Shown in pieces: positions 1-8,440 of a stretch of DNA of 64,000 bases. The notes under the pieces are model-generated. The model had not been told where the DNA came from. It did not search any database and saw only the letters and a list, made by a program, of their open reading frames with translations. The position numbers and the translations under genes were made by a program. The stretch comes from JBMNQS01 sp050944255 (GTDB taxonomy: Bacteria > Bacillota > Clostridia > Christensenellales > Maliibacteriaceae): assembly GCA_050944255.1 (NCBI GenBank), contig JBMNQS010000001.1, forward strand, positions 5,273 through 69,272, read 5' to 3'. Numbering within the stretch: position 1 is the first letter of the stretch; the number at the start of each line of letters is the position of its first letter.

Positions 1-331
1 CGATGCCCGGCGTCTTGGTGCCGGGCGCCCCCTGCAGATGGCTCTTTATGGTGCGCAGGATGGAAAGCTCCCGCATGGGGAAAAATCCACGCCGCGCCAG
101 CGCCGCATACAGTACCGGGCCCGCGTGCCCCTTGCTTAAAATGAACCTGTCGCGGTCCTCCCACTTGGGGTTTTCAGGATCGACGCGCAGTTTATAAAAA
201 TACAGTGCGGCGATCATATCCGCCGCCGACAGGCTTCCGCCAATGTGCCCGGAACTGACCGTGTAGACGCTTTTGACGACGTCGCGGCGAAGCTCTTGAG
301 CAATGGCCTCAAGCTGTTTGATCTGATCCAA
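1..331 (-). CDS. Transketolase, N-terminal subunit (partial, runs off the left edge)
   Basis: The N-terminal 110 residues of a split transketolase, the thiamine-diphosphate half that transfers two-carbon ketol units between sugar phosphates. Visible family features are the opening helix, the SSGHIGGSLSAADMIAALYF segment near residue 25 and the DRFILSKGHAGPVLYAAL segment near residue 60, whose His residues contact the cofactor and substrate. Translation starts at a TTG at 331, chosen because an AAGGAGG Shine-Dalgarno lies five to eight bases upstream and no ATG fits. It is the last gene visible of the sgc-like sugar locus. A C-terminal subunit would be expected beyond the window. The family call is confident; the physiological substrate is not known. 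Confidence 0.9.
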   Translation of the reverse strand, partial: MDQIKQLEAIAQELRRDVVKSVYTVSSGHIGGSLSAADMIAALYFYKLRVDPENPKWEDRDRFILSKGHAGPVLYAALARRGFFPMRELSILRTIKSHLQGAPGTKTPGI

Positions 332-355
332 TGTTTCTCCTCCTTAACGGATCGT

Positions 356-386
356 CTCCGCGAGGGGCACCCTGCCCCTCGCGGAG
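356..386 (-). promoter_or_regulatory. Perfect 14-bp hairpin between sugar-binding protein and transketolase genes
   Basis: Bases 356-369 and 373-386 are perfectly complementary around a 3-base loop. No T-run follows on the minus strand, and the transketolase Shine-Dalgarno lies only about ten bases further on. This looks more like an RNA-stabilising or processing hairpin that sets different expression for the binding protein and the enzyme than a true terminator; that role is inferred. Confidence 0.5.
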
Positions 387-432
387 CGTCCGCCGCATTC
401 ATTGCAGTGACTCGCCAATGGGTGAAATCGTA

Positions 433-1449
433 CTATTTGATGAACTCGTCGACGTTTTCCTTGCTGACCCATTCAACGCCGTAATAGACGGTCTGCTCTT
501 CGGGAGCCTTACCTTCCAGGATGCCCACCAGGGTTTCAATGCCCAGTTTCGCCATGCCGGCGGGGAACTGTGCCGCGGAACCGAACTGTTTGCCCTCCTG
601 GATAAAGCCCTTGGCAATATCGGAGGCATTGACGCCGCCGATGAGGACTTTGCCTTCATAAGCCGTGCCCGATATGGCGGCAATGGCGCCCTGGCTCGGC
701 GTATCGGAGAACGTCCAGATGGCATCGATCTCCGTGGGATAGGACTGCATGAAGTTGGTCACCACATCCAGCGCCTTTTCAACGGTGCCCACGCCGTCCT
801 CTATGGCCAGGATCTTGATGTCGGGCCATTTTTTCAGCTCTTCATCGCGGCCTTCCGCACGGATGCGGCCGTTGGTATTGGTGGAGTTTTCAAGGCATAT
901 GATATTGCCTTTGCCGTTTAAGCCCTTGGCCAGCATCTCCATTTCAAGGCGGCCGGCTTCCTTGTTGTCGGTAATGATCACGCAATCGGCATTTTCCCTG
1001 CCTTCGCAGGGGGAATCGACGATGACGGTGGGCACGTTATGAGCCACCAAATACTCCAGACCGGGCGCGGATGCCGTAGGCTCGGAGCAGATCAGAATAA
1101 CGCCGTCAACGCCCTGGTTGACCAAATCTTCGATGTTGGCTATCTCCTTGAGGGGGTCGTAGTTACACTCAAGGGAAACCAGTTCATACTCATCGGGCGA
1201 GTACTGAGCCATGGCTTCTTCCGCCCCTCGGATCAGTTCCACGCAGTAAGGCGTGGAAAATGTGGGGATGATAAAGCCGAGCATTTTCTTTTCAGGAGGG
1301 GCTGGTTGCGATACCGTAGGTTGAGGTCCACCTTGACTGACCGATTCGGAAGGGGTGGGTTCCGGCTGCGCGCAGCCGCTGAGCATCAGTGCCAACACCA
1401 AGACGGTGATTGCGCAAAGACTCAAGATGCTTCTGGTTTGCTTTTTCAT
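433..1449 (-). CDS. Sugar ABC transporter substrate-binding lipoprotein (type 1 periplasmic-binding fold)
   Basis: A lipid-anchored sugar-binding protein of the RbsB-like Peripla_BP_4 family. The N-terminus has a basic start, a hydrophobic stretch and a lipobox ending LMLSGC, followed by a Pro/Ser/Thr-rich linker. The mature part begins KKMLGFIIPTFSTPYCVELIRG, typical of ribose/galactose-type binding proteins. The ATG at 1449 was preferred over one at 1455 because the AAAGGAA ribosome site is eight bases from the former and almost touches the latter. No permease or ATPase gene is visible; they may lie beyond the left edge or elsewhere. It sits inside the sgc-like locus, where it would take the place of the E. 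coli PTS components. The ligand is unknown. Confidence 0.88.
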   Translation of the reverse strand: MKKQTRSILSLCAITVLVLALMLSGCAQPEPTPSESVSQGGPQPTVSQPAPPEKKMLGFIIPTFSTPYCVELIRGAEEAMAQYSPDEYELVSLECNYDPLKEIANIEDLVNQGVDGVILICSEPTASAPGLEYLVAHNVPTVIVDSPCEGRENADCVIITDNKEAGRLEMEMLAKGLNGKGNIICLENSTNTNGRIRAEGRDEELKKWPDIKILAIEDGVGTVEKALDVVTNFMQSYPTEIDAIWTFSDTPSQGAIAAISGTAYEGKVLIGGVNASDIAKGFIQEGKQFGSAAQFPAGMAKLGIETLVGILEGKAPEEQTVYYGVEWVSKENVDEFIK

Positions 1450-1678
1450 GTGCATGTTCCTTTCTAAATGGTTTTGGGTCCCTTTTCCGTTTGCCTATAT
1501 AAACTCTGTGTCCATTCAGTACACAGATCGGACCTCGGCACTGGTGAAAAACTGTCGTTTTCCACCAGGCGTATCAACGCTTTCACCCAAAGAACACCTG
1601 TTCAAAAGCGTTGACAGTCTGCAGGCGCCTGGACATACTGCCCAGTAGGAGGGCGCTTGCTGACGCTTATCCGGGCGG

Positions 1679-2563
1679 CTATTTCACCCGCCCGATAATG
1701 CGGTCAAGTGAATGGGAGGCATTGTATACGGTCTGTTGCGCAAATGTCTTATAGAGCGTAATCTCGCCGCTGACCCAGCCGTCGTAGCCGATATCGCGCA
1801 ATGCCTGCATCACGGCCACAAAGTCCACGTCGCCCGAGAGGATGTCCACAAATCCGTCCAGCGTCGCCAGGCCGCGCCTGTAATCCTTGAAGTGGCAGCG
1901 CTTGATGTAGGGGCTCAGTATCCGAATCCAATGCTCCGGGTAGCCGTAGAGCATCATGTTGCCCGTATCCAGATACATGCCCACGCTGGGCGAATCGATG
2001 CTGTCCAAAAACAGTTTGAATTCAAGCGGCGATACCAAAAATTTACTCCAGATATTCTCGATGGCCATGGTCACGCCGTGATCCGCCGCGTACGGCGCCA
2101 GTTCCCTGTAGCCTTCCAGCGCCCGGTCCCAGGCCAGGTCATAGGGTACGATCTCCTCGCTGACGTCGTAGTAAACCACGTTGGGATCATCAAAGAGGTT
2201 TTTACTCTTGAAATCCACGCCGACAAACCCCGGCAGCGTCAGGACCGTGTCAATGCCCAGCGCCTGCGCAAAGCGAATCTGCATGCGGATATAGTCTTTG
2301 GCCCGCCGGCGGATTTCCTCCTGCGCGCTTGTCAGCGACGCCTGCCAGCTCATGGAGCAGGCCAGACCCATCAACTCAATGCCGATGTCGCGCGCACTGC
2401 GGCGGATTCGCTTTAGATCCTCGGGGGTGGATTCGGCGGAAAGCTCTCCTTTTTGCGTGAAGGAAAACTCAATGCCGTCCAGTCCCGCATCCTTGGCCAG
2501 TTGCATTTTCTCCGTGATGCTCATATATTTGGGAAAGGAAAAACCCGTCATGCCCTTTTTCAT
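1679..2563 (-). CDS. Sugar phosphate isomerase/epimerase (xylose-isomerase-like TIM barrel)
   Basis: A 294-residue AP-endonuclease-2/xylose-isomerase-type TIM barrel, similar to hexulose-phosphate isomerases and 3-epimerases such as UlaE and SgbU. Seen in sequence: GLDGIEFSF early in the barrel, a GIDTVLTLPGF strand, MAIENIW near residue 165 (metal-binding Glu), MYLDTGNMMLYG near residue 205, and RCHFKDY near residue 235 (metal-binding His/Asp), then WVSGEITLY near the end. These are the usual metal-ligand positions of the superfamily. The start ATG has an AGGGGCGAG ribosome site. It probably interconverts a keto-sugar or its phosphate supplied by the neighbouring transporter; the exact substrate cannot be read from sequence. 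Confidence 0.85.
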   Translation of the reverse strand: MKKGMTGFSFPKYMSITEKMQLAKDAGLDGIEFSFTQKGELSAESTPEDLKRIRRSARDIGIELMGLACSMSWQASLTSAQEEIRRRAKDYIRMQIRFAQALGIDTVLTLPGFVGVDFKSKNLFDDPNVVYYDVSEEIVPYDLAWDRALEGYRELAPYAADHGVTMAIENIWSKFLVSPLEFKLFLDSIDSPSVGMYLDTGNMMLYGYPEHWIRILSPYIKRCHFKDYRRGLATLDGFVDILSGDVDFVAVMQALRDIGYDGWVSGEITLYKTFAQQTVYNASHSLDRIIGRVK

Positions 2564-2629
2564 TCAGCTCGCCCCTTTTGTGTATATTGGCGGCGCGGCC
2601 GCATGCGGCGCACCTTTAAATTCCGATAT

Positions 2630-3442
2630 CTACAGCGTCGCGCGGAAGGTTTTCACGCAATCCATAAATTCACGCACGCGCATTTCATCCACCAGGTTCT
2701 CAAATACGCCGTCCTTTTTCAGTGTGGTGGCCACGATGGCGCCGTCGGCCACGGAAAGCTGCCGGGCTATGTTTTCCTTGCTGCACCCGGTATTGCACAA
2801 TACCACCGTATCGGGCACGGTATCCTTGACCCGCCGCAAAATCTGCGTATCGGTGGCCTCGCCGGCAGTCAAGCCCGAAATGCACAGCGCGTCGGGACGA
2901 TTGTTGAAGACCGTGCTGCGCGCGATATCCACAATGTCCCGGTCGGCCAGATACGCGGCGGCCTCCGGTACGATATTGTAAAGCAGCTTCACGTCCTTGG
3001 CCCCAATGGCCATCTTGTGGCGCACCGTAGCGCCCACGTCCGTATTCCAGAGTCCAAAATCAGAGGCGTATACGCCGGAGATGATTTCGCGTATAAACTT
3101 GGCGCTTACCGCAACGGCCAGATCCAAACTGGCAATGGGATCCCACAGGCAGTTGACGCCGTAAGGCACCTGGATTTCGTCCTGCAGGCAGCCTATCACA
3201 TACGCCATGGACGCCACTGTCTCGGTGCGCACCTTGGTTAAATAGGGCATGCTGAACTCATTGGAAAACATAATGGCATCCACGCCGCCCTTCTGCAGCG
3301 TCAACAGATCGTGCCTGGCCATGTCAAGCACCTTCTTCATGCCGCCCGCCTGATCGTAATACGGGTCTCCGGGCATGGCCTGCAGGTGGCACATGGCAAT
3401 AATGGGTTTTTTTGCTCCGCACAGTTCTTCAATCCACATCAT
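2630..3442 (-). CDS. BtpA/SgcQ family TIM-barrel protein
   Basis: A 270-residue member of the BtpA/SgcQ family, recognisable from KKPIIAMCHLQAMPGDPYYD at the N-terminus, the GVDAIMFSNEFSMPY segment and the C-terminal ADGAIVATTLKKDGVFEN phosphate-binding-like turn. BtpA was named for an effect on cyanobacterial photosystem I, but in heterotrophs the family sits in sugar operons; SgcQ is the E. coli sgc member and has no proven activity. It lies between the isomerase gene and the M42 gene, as expected for an sgc-like unit. The start has an AAAGGAA ribosome site. The family call is strong and the function is unknown. Confidence 0.87.
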   Translation of the reverse strand: MMWIEELCGAKKPIIAMCHLQAMPGDPYYDQAGGMKKVLDMARHDLLTLQKGGVDAIMFSNEFSMPYLTKVRTETVASMAYVIGCLQDEIQVPYGVNCLWDPIASLDLAVAVSAKFIREIISGVYASDFGLWNTDVGATVRHKMAIGAKDVKLLYNIVPEAAAYLADRDIVDIARSTVFNNRPDALCISGLTAGEATDTQILRRVKDTVPDTVVLCNTGCSKENIARQLSVADGAIVATTLKKDGVFENLVDEMRVREFMDCVKTFRATL

Positions 3443-3472
3443 ACTTTTTTCCTTTCAATGCACAACGTTTTT

Positions 3473-4567
3473 CTACAGCCGGTAACGATTCAGGTCAAAC
3501 GACGCGTCGACGCGTCCGGCGATGCCGGCCACCAGATTTGCCAGCCCTTCAATATCGCTCAGGCAGCATGTTTCCACCGGAGAATGCGTATATCGGCACG
3601 CAAAGCCCAAATCCAGGCTTGCCACATGATCGCGCTCCATCTGCACGTAAGCGGAGTCTACGATGATGCCGAGGGACGCAAATTGCTGAACCGGGATATT
3701 GTCCTTTTCGGCAACGCTTCTGGCCAGCTTCAAGAGCCCCTCATGCGGCAGTGTTCCATTGAGCGTGCCGCGTCCGTGGAAGGAATAAGTATTGATGGTC
3801 GGTCCGCCGCCCAGGCGGTTATCGTAGCGGCCCTTAAGCTCCGGCGTGTCCCCGGCCAGCACCACATCCAGGCACAGGCCGATATCCACTTTATTGGCGC
3901 GGGCCGCAAACACGGCGCCGCGGATATTGAACTCCTCCCAGACCGTGCCCACGAACAGCACCGTGGAGGGATGCGGGCTTTCTCCAAGCTGCCGCGCCGC
4001 CAGGATCATAGCTGCTACGCCGCCGCGGTTATCGATGGCCGTGCCGCTGACGCTTTGGCCGGCCAGCTCATAAAAACACGGCTCATAAATGGCCGGACAG
4101 CCAATTTCAATCCCCATGGCGCGCACTTCCTCCGCGCTCTTGGCGCCCACGTCAATGAACAGCGACGTCACCACGTCCACCTTGTACTTTTCATCGGCGC
4201 CCGTGGCGTGATGCGCCTTATTGCCGATAAGACCCGGCACAAACTGCCCCTTGGTCGTGCGGATTTTCAGGCGCAGCGCCGGCAGCACCTTCTCGGGGAT
4301 ACCGCCCAGGCGGTCCACCTGGATAAAGCCGTCGGGCTCAATGCGCCGCACGATAAATCCCAGCGTGTCCAGATGCGCGTACACCATGATCACCGGTGCA
4401 TTGGGGTCAGTCCCCTCCTGCCTGGCGACGACGTTGCCCGCACGATCCACGCTGATATCGTCCACAAACGGCGCAATCAGTTCCGCATAGACTTTGGCTG
4501 CCTCCCGCTCGTAACCCGACGGGGCATGGGCCAGGCACAACTGCCTGAGTATCTCTTTTGTCTGCAT
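3473..4567 (-). CDS. M42-family metallo-aminopeptidase/endoglucanase-like protein (SgcX-like)
   Basis: A 364-residue M42 family protein, the group that contains glutamyl aminopeptidases, deblocking aminopeptidases and the so-called endoglucanase SgcX. Metal and catalytic positions are visible in order: VYAHLDTLGF (His/Asp), GTAIDNRGG (bridging Asp), WEEFNIRGA (Glu pair), LDVVLAGD (Asp), and THSPVET near the C-terminus (His). A LAHAPSGYE opening is typical of the family. The ATG at 4567 was chosen; a TTG seven codons upstream is a weaker alternative. In the E. coli sgc operon an M42 gene also neighbours BtpA and Rpe-like genes, so a role in processing a glyco-conjugate is possible but unproven. 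Confidence 0.88.
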   Translation of the reverse strand: MQTKEILRQLCLAHAPSGYEREAAKVYAELIAPFVDDISVDRAGNVVARQEGTDPNAPVIMVYAHLDTLGFIVRRIEPDGFIQVDRLGGIPEKVLPALRLKIRTTKGQFVPGLIGNKAHHATGADEKYKVDVVTSLFIDVGAKSAEEVRAMGIEIGCPAIYEPCFYELAGQSVSGTAIDNRGGVAAMILAARQLGESPHPSTVLFVGTVWEEFNIRGAVFAARANKVDIGLCLDVVLAGDTPELKGRYDNRLGGGPTINTYSFHGRGTLNGTLPHEGLLKLARSVAEKDNIPVQQFASLGIIVDSAYVQMERDHVASLDLGFACRYTHSPVETCCLSDIEGLANLVAGIAGRVDASFDLNRYRL

Positions 4568-4620
4568 ATATACACCCGCTTTATTCAATTTTTTGAAGAA
4601 AACGCTTTGAATACTTGGTA

Positions 4621-5268
4621 TCAGTCCTGTGTTGTGGCAAGTCGATTTTGTAACTGTTTAAGGTTTGAAAAAGGGTTCCCCTGAGCAAACACGCGCCTGC
4701 CTAGCACCGCGCCGGCACAGCCGGCCTCTTTAAGCCTGGTCAGCGCATCGTCGTCCAGCGCTCCGTCCACGTACACCTTCGTGTCCGCAAATCGCAGACA
4801 CACATCCACCGCCCGCTCCAGCGCCGGCGCATAGAGCTTTTCGCCCCGAGCGTCCGGTTCCGCCGTCATCAGCAGCAGTCCGTCGGCGATGGGCAGAAAC
4901 GGCTGCGCCGCGCGGATGTCCGTACCGATATTCAGCGCCAATCTTGCCTTCATGCCGAGATTCTTCGCGCTGTGGATAAACACCATGGGATAGCGCAGCG
5001 CCTCAATCTGCGCCGAAACCGCCGCGATACCGGCCCGGGCCAGCGCCTCCAGATAGCTGCAGGGATCATCGGTCATCAGATGCACGTCCAGCATCCGATC
5101 CGGGCACTTTTGCGCGATGGCGCACAGTGTCTTTAATCCAAAGGTGATGTTGGGCACAAAGTGCCCGTCCTCGATATCGATATGCACATAGGGCCAATCG
5201 CCCAGCGCCTCCAGCGCCTCCCCGATTTTCAGCGGATCGGCCGATGCAATGGAAGGCAACAGCAGCAT
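4621..5268 (-). CDS. Ribulose-phosphate 3-epimerase-like protein (SgcE-like, divergent)
   Basis: A 215-residue relative of ribulose-5-phosphate 3-epimerase. The metal-site motifs are kept: HIDIEDGHFVPNITFG near residue 29 (His and Asp), DVHLM near residue 61 (His) and VDGALDDD near residue 168 (Asp). The loop that normally reads PGFGGQ and closes over the phosphate is replaced by AEPDARGEK, and the usual substrate-side His before the Glu-Ala pair is a Gln (SAQIEAL). This points to a different substrate or an altered phosphate site. The neighbours match E. coli sgcE, itself an uncharacterised Rpe homologue. The start has a GAGGGGAG ribosome site. Confidence 0.83.
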   Translation of the reverse strand: MLLLPSIASADPLKIGEALEALGDWPYVHIDIEDGHFVPNITFGLKTLCAIAQKCPDRMLDVHLMTDDPCSYLEALARAGIAAVSAQIEALRYPMVFIHSAKNLGMKARLALNIGTDIRAAQPFLPIADGLLLMTAEPDARGEKLYAPALERAVDVCLRFADTKVYVDGALDDDALTRLKEAGCAGAVLGRRVFAQGNPFSNLKQLQNRLATTQD

Positions 5269-5282
5269 AAGGCGCTCCCCTC

Positions 5283-6047
5283 TCAGACGCAGGAAATATC
5301 CACGCCCGCCTCCAGGAATTCCTGTTCGGTCTGCTCGGATAATTCACGTCCGACAATCAGGTACGTCACGCGATCGATGGGGCAAAAGCTGATAAAGGCC
5401 ATGGCGTCAAATTTGGTATGGTCGCACAGGACGATGCTCTGCGCGGAAATATCCATCACTTGCCTTTTCAGCGCCACTTCCTCCATATTGGTCAGCATGC
5501 AGCCATTGGCCAGATTGATGGCGTCACAGCCCATAAAGGCCATATCGATCTGCACGCCGGAGAGGTTTTGCTCCGCGAACAGGCCCGTGACGGTATAAAA
5601 GCCTTTGCGCAGCACGCCGCCGAGCATAATGACTTCTATGCCGGGAGCGGCGGAAAGGCCTGCCGCAATCAGAACGTCGTTTGTAATGACGCGCACATCC
5701 TTCATATCCAATAGCCATTTGCTCATTTCAGTTACGGTAGTGCTTGAATCCATAAAAATGGTCGAATTGGGTTTAATAAAATCCACAGCCGACTCGGCGA
5801 TGCGCTTTTTTTGCTCCGCGTTTGTCGTCTGCTTGATCAGGTAAGGCTGCTCCATGCCGGAGGCGTAGCGCGGCCGCGTCACGCCTCCGCGGGTGAAGTG
5901 CAGTTTGTCCTGCCGGTGCAGCACCTTTAAGTCGCGGTAGATGGTGGCTCTGGAAATATTCAAAGCCTTTTCCAGATCCGCTATGCTGATAGCCGGTTGC
6001 TCATCGAGCATATTTTCAATGGTTTTCAGCCGTTCAATTTGCAGCAT
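5283..6047 (-). CDS. DeoR/GlpR-family transcriptional regulator of the sugar locus
   Basis: A 254-residue DeoR-type repressor. It has an N-terminal helix-turn-helix (ISIADLEKALNISRATIYRDL, about residues 18-38) and a C-terminal DeoRC sugar-phosphate sensor domain containing FMDSSTTVTEM and ITNDVLIA. The ATG at 6047 gives the usual family length; a longer reading to 6221 is AT-rich, low-complexity and has no ribosome site. It lies 14 bases upstream of the epimerase gene, probably in the same transcript, and the sgc operon also carries a DeoR regulator (SgcR). It likely senses a phosphorylated sugar of this pathway and controls the locus. Confidence 0.9.
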   Translation of the reverse strand: MLQIERLKTIENMLDEQPAISIADLEKALNISRATIYRDLKVLHRQDKLHFTRGGVTRPRYASGMEQPYLIKQTTNAEQKKRIAESAVDFIKPNSTIFMDSSTTVTEMSKWLLDMKDVRVITNDVLIAAGLSAAPGIEVIMLGGVLRKGFYTVTGLFAEQNLSGVQIDMAFMGCDAINLANGCMLTNMEEVALKRQVMDISAQSIVLCDHTKFDAMAFISFCPIDRVTYLIVGRELSEQTEQEFLEAGVDISCV

Positions 6048-6814
6048 ACCTTCACCCCAAGATACAATTTGATACGATATGAAAAAAGTTCTAACACGTC
6101 TCACGTTGAATTGCAACACATATTTTAAAAATTTCATATTTTCTGGTTTTATTGCTTTTTTTATGCGTTTAATGATTTTAATATTATATATTTTCCCAAT
6201 TATCGCATCATTCCGATTCATTTTGATTCATTTTAATTGAAATTTTTCTAACTATATTCTATAATTTGTCCTATAAAATCCCTATAGAAGGCATGATTTT
6301 AGATTTTATCATTTATCTTCATAACGTATCATACAAAATATGGCTCATCTTAAAGATCACGCCGCCGTCCGATAACCTTCCGTGTGTTTTTGCGTAATCC
6401 TAAACGCCGAAAAACAAAAAATCATTTGCATTTGCCTGAAATTATCCGTTTTCATATGCGGACCTCCTCCAAAACCGTGGCAAAAACGGGATGCCGTCTT
6501 TAAACAGCATCCCGTTTTACAGTCCATATTCTGTTCGCATACGCCCCTGCACTCTGCTCGCTACCCAAAAAGCCATAAGCATACCAAGCCCCGGGCTCAT
6601 GCCGGCACACAAAACCGCCGAACTCTTTATAGCGGGCTACATTACGGTTATAATTTCACCCGTTTTCAGTGCTTTTTCTTGGGCTTCTGCTTTGGCTTCT
6701 TAAAAGCCCCCCAGACAGCCGTCACGGAGTGAGGCGCGTTTTCAACTACGCCGATAAAGATTCAAATCACCGGCATACATAAAATTACGCCCCTTGTTCA
6801 TCCGCCGCAATCTA
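6048..6814. other. Long AT-rich intergenic region between deoR and rpiB-like genes
   Basis: No gene was found in this stretch of about 770 bases. A candidate minus-strand promoter for deoR (TTGCAA, 17-base spacer, TAGAAC) lies between about 6085 and 6116. Several GATAC/GTATC words occur near 6060-6080 and 6325-6332 and could be operator half-sites. Apart from the hairpin at 6483-6518, nothing else is recognisable. Reading frames here lack ribosome sites and family features. Confidence 0.5.
6483..6518. terminator. Bidirectional hairpin with flanking A and T runs
   Basis: A 12-bp perfect stem (6483-6494 with 6507-6518) is flanked by an A-run on one side and a T-run on the other, so it can act as a Rho-independent terminator in both directions. 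The likely user is the rpiB-like transcript arriving from 6815 on the minus strand. Confidence 0.6.
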
Positions 6815-7456
6815 TTACGCGGGGTTGTTATACGCTTCAAGCAGCGCTTCCTTGAGATCCTGATCCTCCACGGTATCGATGTCCACTAGCTCCCATACGC
6901 CGCGATAATGCAGGGCGTAATGGATGGTTTCACGATCGATATTGCGTACGGCGTCGGCCAGGGACGCGTGGGACGCAGCGGAGAAGTCCTTGAGCATGTT
7001 GGCAAACTTGTTCTGGGGCTCCTTCCTCTCGGGAGGATATCCCTTACCCATCAAGCCCGGCTCAAAGAGCTTTTCAAACATGAATTTCAGGTTGGCTTCC
7101 GCTCCCCAGCCATAGCCCTTATTCAGCGCTACCGAGACGCAGTTGCCCGCGTTGATCTGCGGGAACAGCCACGCATCGAGGGGCTCAAGGCACATGGTGG
7201 CAAATACGCCGGGGAAACACAGGGCCGCATTGATGTAGCCGGTGCCGGTGCCGCAGCCTCCCACGACAAAATCAACGCGCTTTAAGTTGAGCATCAATCC
7301 GGTTAAGAAACCCGTCTGCAGGTAGCTGAGGGGACCGGGTATGCCGGCATCGTCCATGCCGATGTTGATCACTTCGTGGCCCAGGCCGTCAAGGGCGCCC
7401 AAGACGTCTTTCACACGATGGGCCGTGCTGTTTTCAATGATTACGCCTATTTTCAT
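6815..7456 (-). CDS. RpiB/LacA/LacB-family sugar-phosphate isomerase
   Basis: A 213-residue protein of the RpiB/LacA/LacB superfamily, which interconverts aldose and ketose phosphates. The start MKIGVIIENSTAHRVKDVL and the FVVGGCGTGTGYINAALC segment (near residue 65, with the catalytic Cys of the family) match; LDAWLFPQINAGNCVSVAL follows as in RpiB. It is longer than RpiB (about 150 aa) because of a C-terminal extension that ends with acidic helices. It is transcribed on its own from an extended -10 promoter toward the deoR-led operon and most likely supplies the same pathway. The ribosome site is AGGAGGG. Confidence 0.85.
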   Translation of the reverse strand: MKIGVIIENSTAHRVKDVLGALDGLGHEVINIGMDDAGIPGPLSYLQTGFLTGLMLNLKRVDFVVGGCGTGTGYINAALCFPGVFATMCLEPLDAWLFPQINAGNCVSVALNKGYGWGAEANLKFMFEKLFEPGLMGKGYPPERKEPQNKFANMLKDFSAASHASLADAVRNIDRETIHYALHYRGVWELVDIDTVEDQDLKEALLEAYNNPA

Positions 7457-7488
7457 TTGTATCCCTCCTGAAATGTATGATTGGTTTC

Positions 7489-7494
7489 ATCATA
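7489..7494 (-). promoter_or_regulatory. Extended -10 promoter for the RpiB-like gene
   Basis: The minus strand reads TGG followed by TATGAT, an extended -10 element, 33 bases upstream of the start codon. The -35 region is weak. Confidence 0.5.
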
Positions 7495-7717
7495 CCACAA
7501 TTACATCGAAAATTAAAAGGTTAAAATAAGCAAATTTACTTTTTACCGCAAATAAAAAGGCAAGATTCTTGGGGCAGGTACGTCCGTTTTGAGGCGTGTT
7601 TAAAAACAGGCCGTACGCGGGCGGCTTTTTTGCCGGAGGCGGCCGACAAGGTTCTGTATCTGCCGCATTAAGGGAGCAGTTAAATCTCATCGATAAATTT
7701 GTGTTCATTTATCGCGG

Positions 7718-8095
7718 TTATGGCTGATTATCCTTCGCACAAAGGCAGAATGGATGTCCCGCAAGGTCTATCATAGTAACCCATTTATTTCCGCCGAATT
7801 GCGATGCCGCTTTCTTTGCACCGAGGGATTGGGCATATTCAACCGCCGCTTCGACATCTATAACCTGAAAATCAAAGTGCATTTGTTTTTGCTGCTCTCC
7901 TTTTCCTTCGGGCCATATAGGCGGAATATAATCTTCTTCTTCAATAAATAAAAATACAATCCCATCCTTATTGCACAATGCGGGGCGACCAAACATTTTG
8001 CTTTTTTCCCATCCAAGCAGTTTGTGGTAAAATTCACACAGCTTTTGCTCATCGTCACAGTCCACCATGATATTCCCCAAGCATATTCCCTCCAT
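7718..8095 (-). CDS. Glyoxalase/VOC-superfamily protein
   Basis: A 125-residue vicinal-oxygen-chelate fold protein (glyoxalase/bleomycin-resistance/dioxygenase superfamily). It has two beta-alpha-beta-beta-beta modules: LGNIMVDCDDEQKLCEFYHKLLGW at the start and HFDFQVIDVEAAVEYAQSLGAK near residue 75, ending in DLAGHPFCLCAK as in many VOC proteins. The ATG at 8095 gives the canonical length and has a GAGGAA site ten bases upstream; a longer N-terminal reading to 8332 lacks any domain. The function is unknown, with antibiotic or metabolite detoxification the usual guess for the family. Confidence 0.85.
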   Translation of the reverse strand: MEGICLGNIMVDCDDEQKLCEFYHKLLGWEKSKMFGRPALCNKDGIVFLFIEEEDYIPPIWPEGKGEQQKQMHFDFQVIDVEAAVEYAQSLGAKKAASQFGGNKWVTMIDLAGHPFCLCAKDNQP

Positions 8096-8440
8096 ATTGA
8101 AATTATTCCTCTCTATAAATTCGCGGTTATCTCCGCTGCTAATATACCACAATATAGCGTAAAATGGGGTTTTAATCAGGACGCTCTTCGATTTTTGTTC
8201 CGGCTGGTTGTTTCTTGTCCCTCCTTCCAGTTGCGCCGGGAGGTCGTTCAATTGAAAATCGGAATCCGGAGAGCCCGTATAAGATTGCGCAAAACCAAAG
8301 CCCGAAGCAGCGCCATGGCGCTTTGCCATCAAAGAAGGAACGCATCATAGCGGATAACCGCTTCGCAAAAGTACATATCGCAAACGACAAGACGGCATAG
8401 CCCAAAAACTATACCGTCTGCCTAAACATACACCGTTTTA

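Noticed and set aside
1611..1639. Consensus-like plus-strand promoter (TTGACA-17-CATACT)
   Set aside because: No plus-strand gene follows; an antisense RNA to the isomerase gene is possible but unsupported.
6382..6732. Plus-strand frames of 70-116 codons in the deoR-rpiB gap
   Set aside because: They cross the terminator-like hairpin, lack ribosome sites and show no protein pattern.
7718..8332. Longer N-terminus for the VOC protein
   Set aside because: The extra 79 residues are low in family similarity and the internal ATG gives canonical VOC length.
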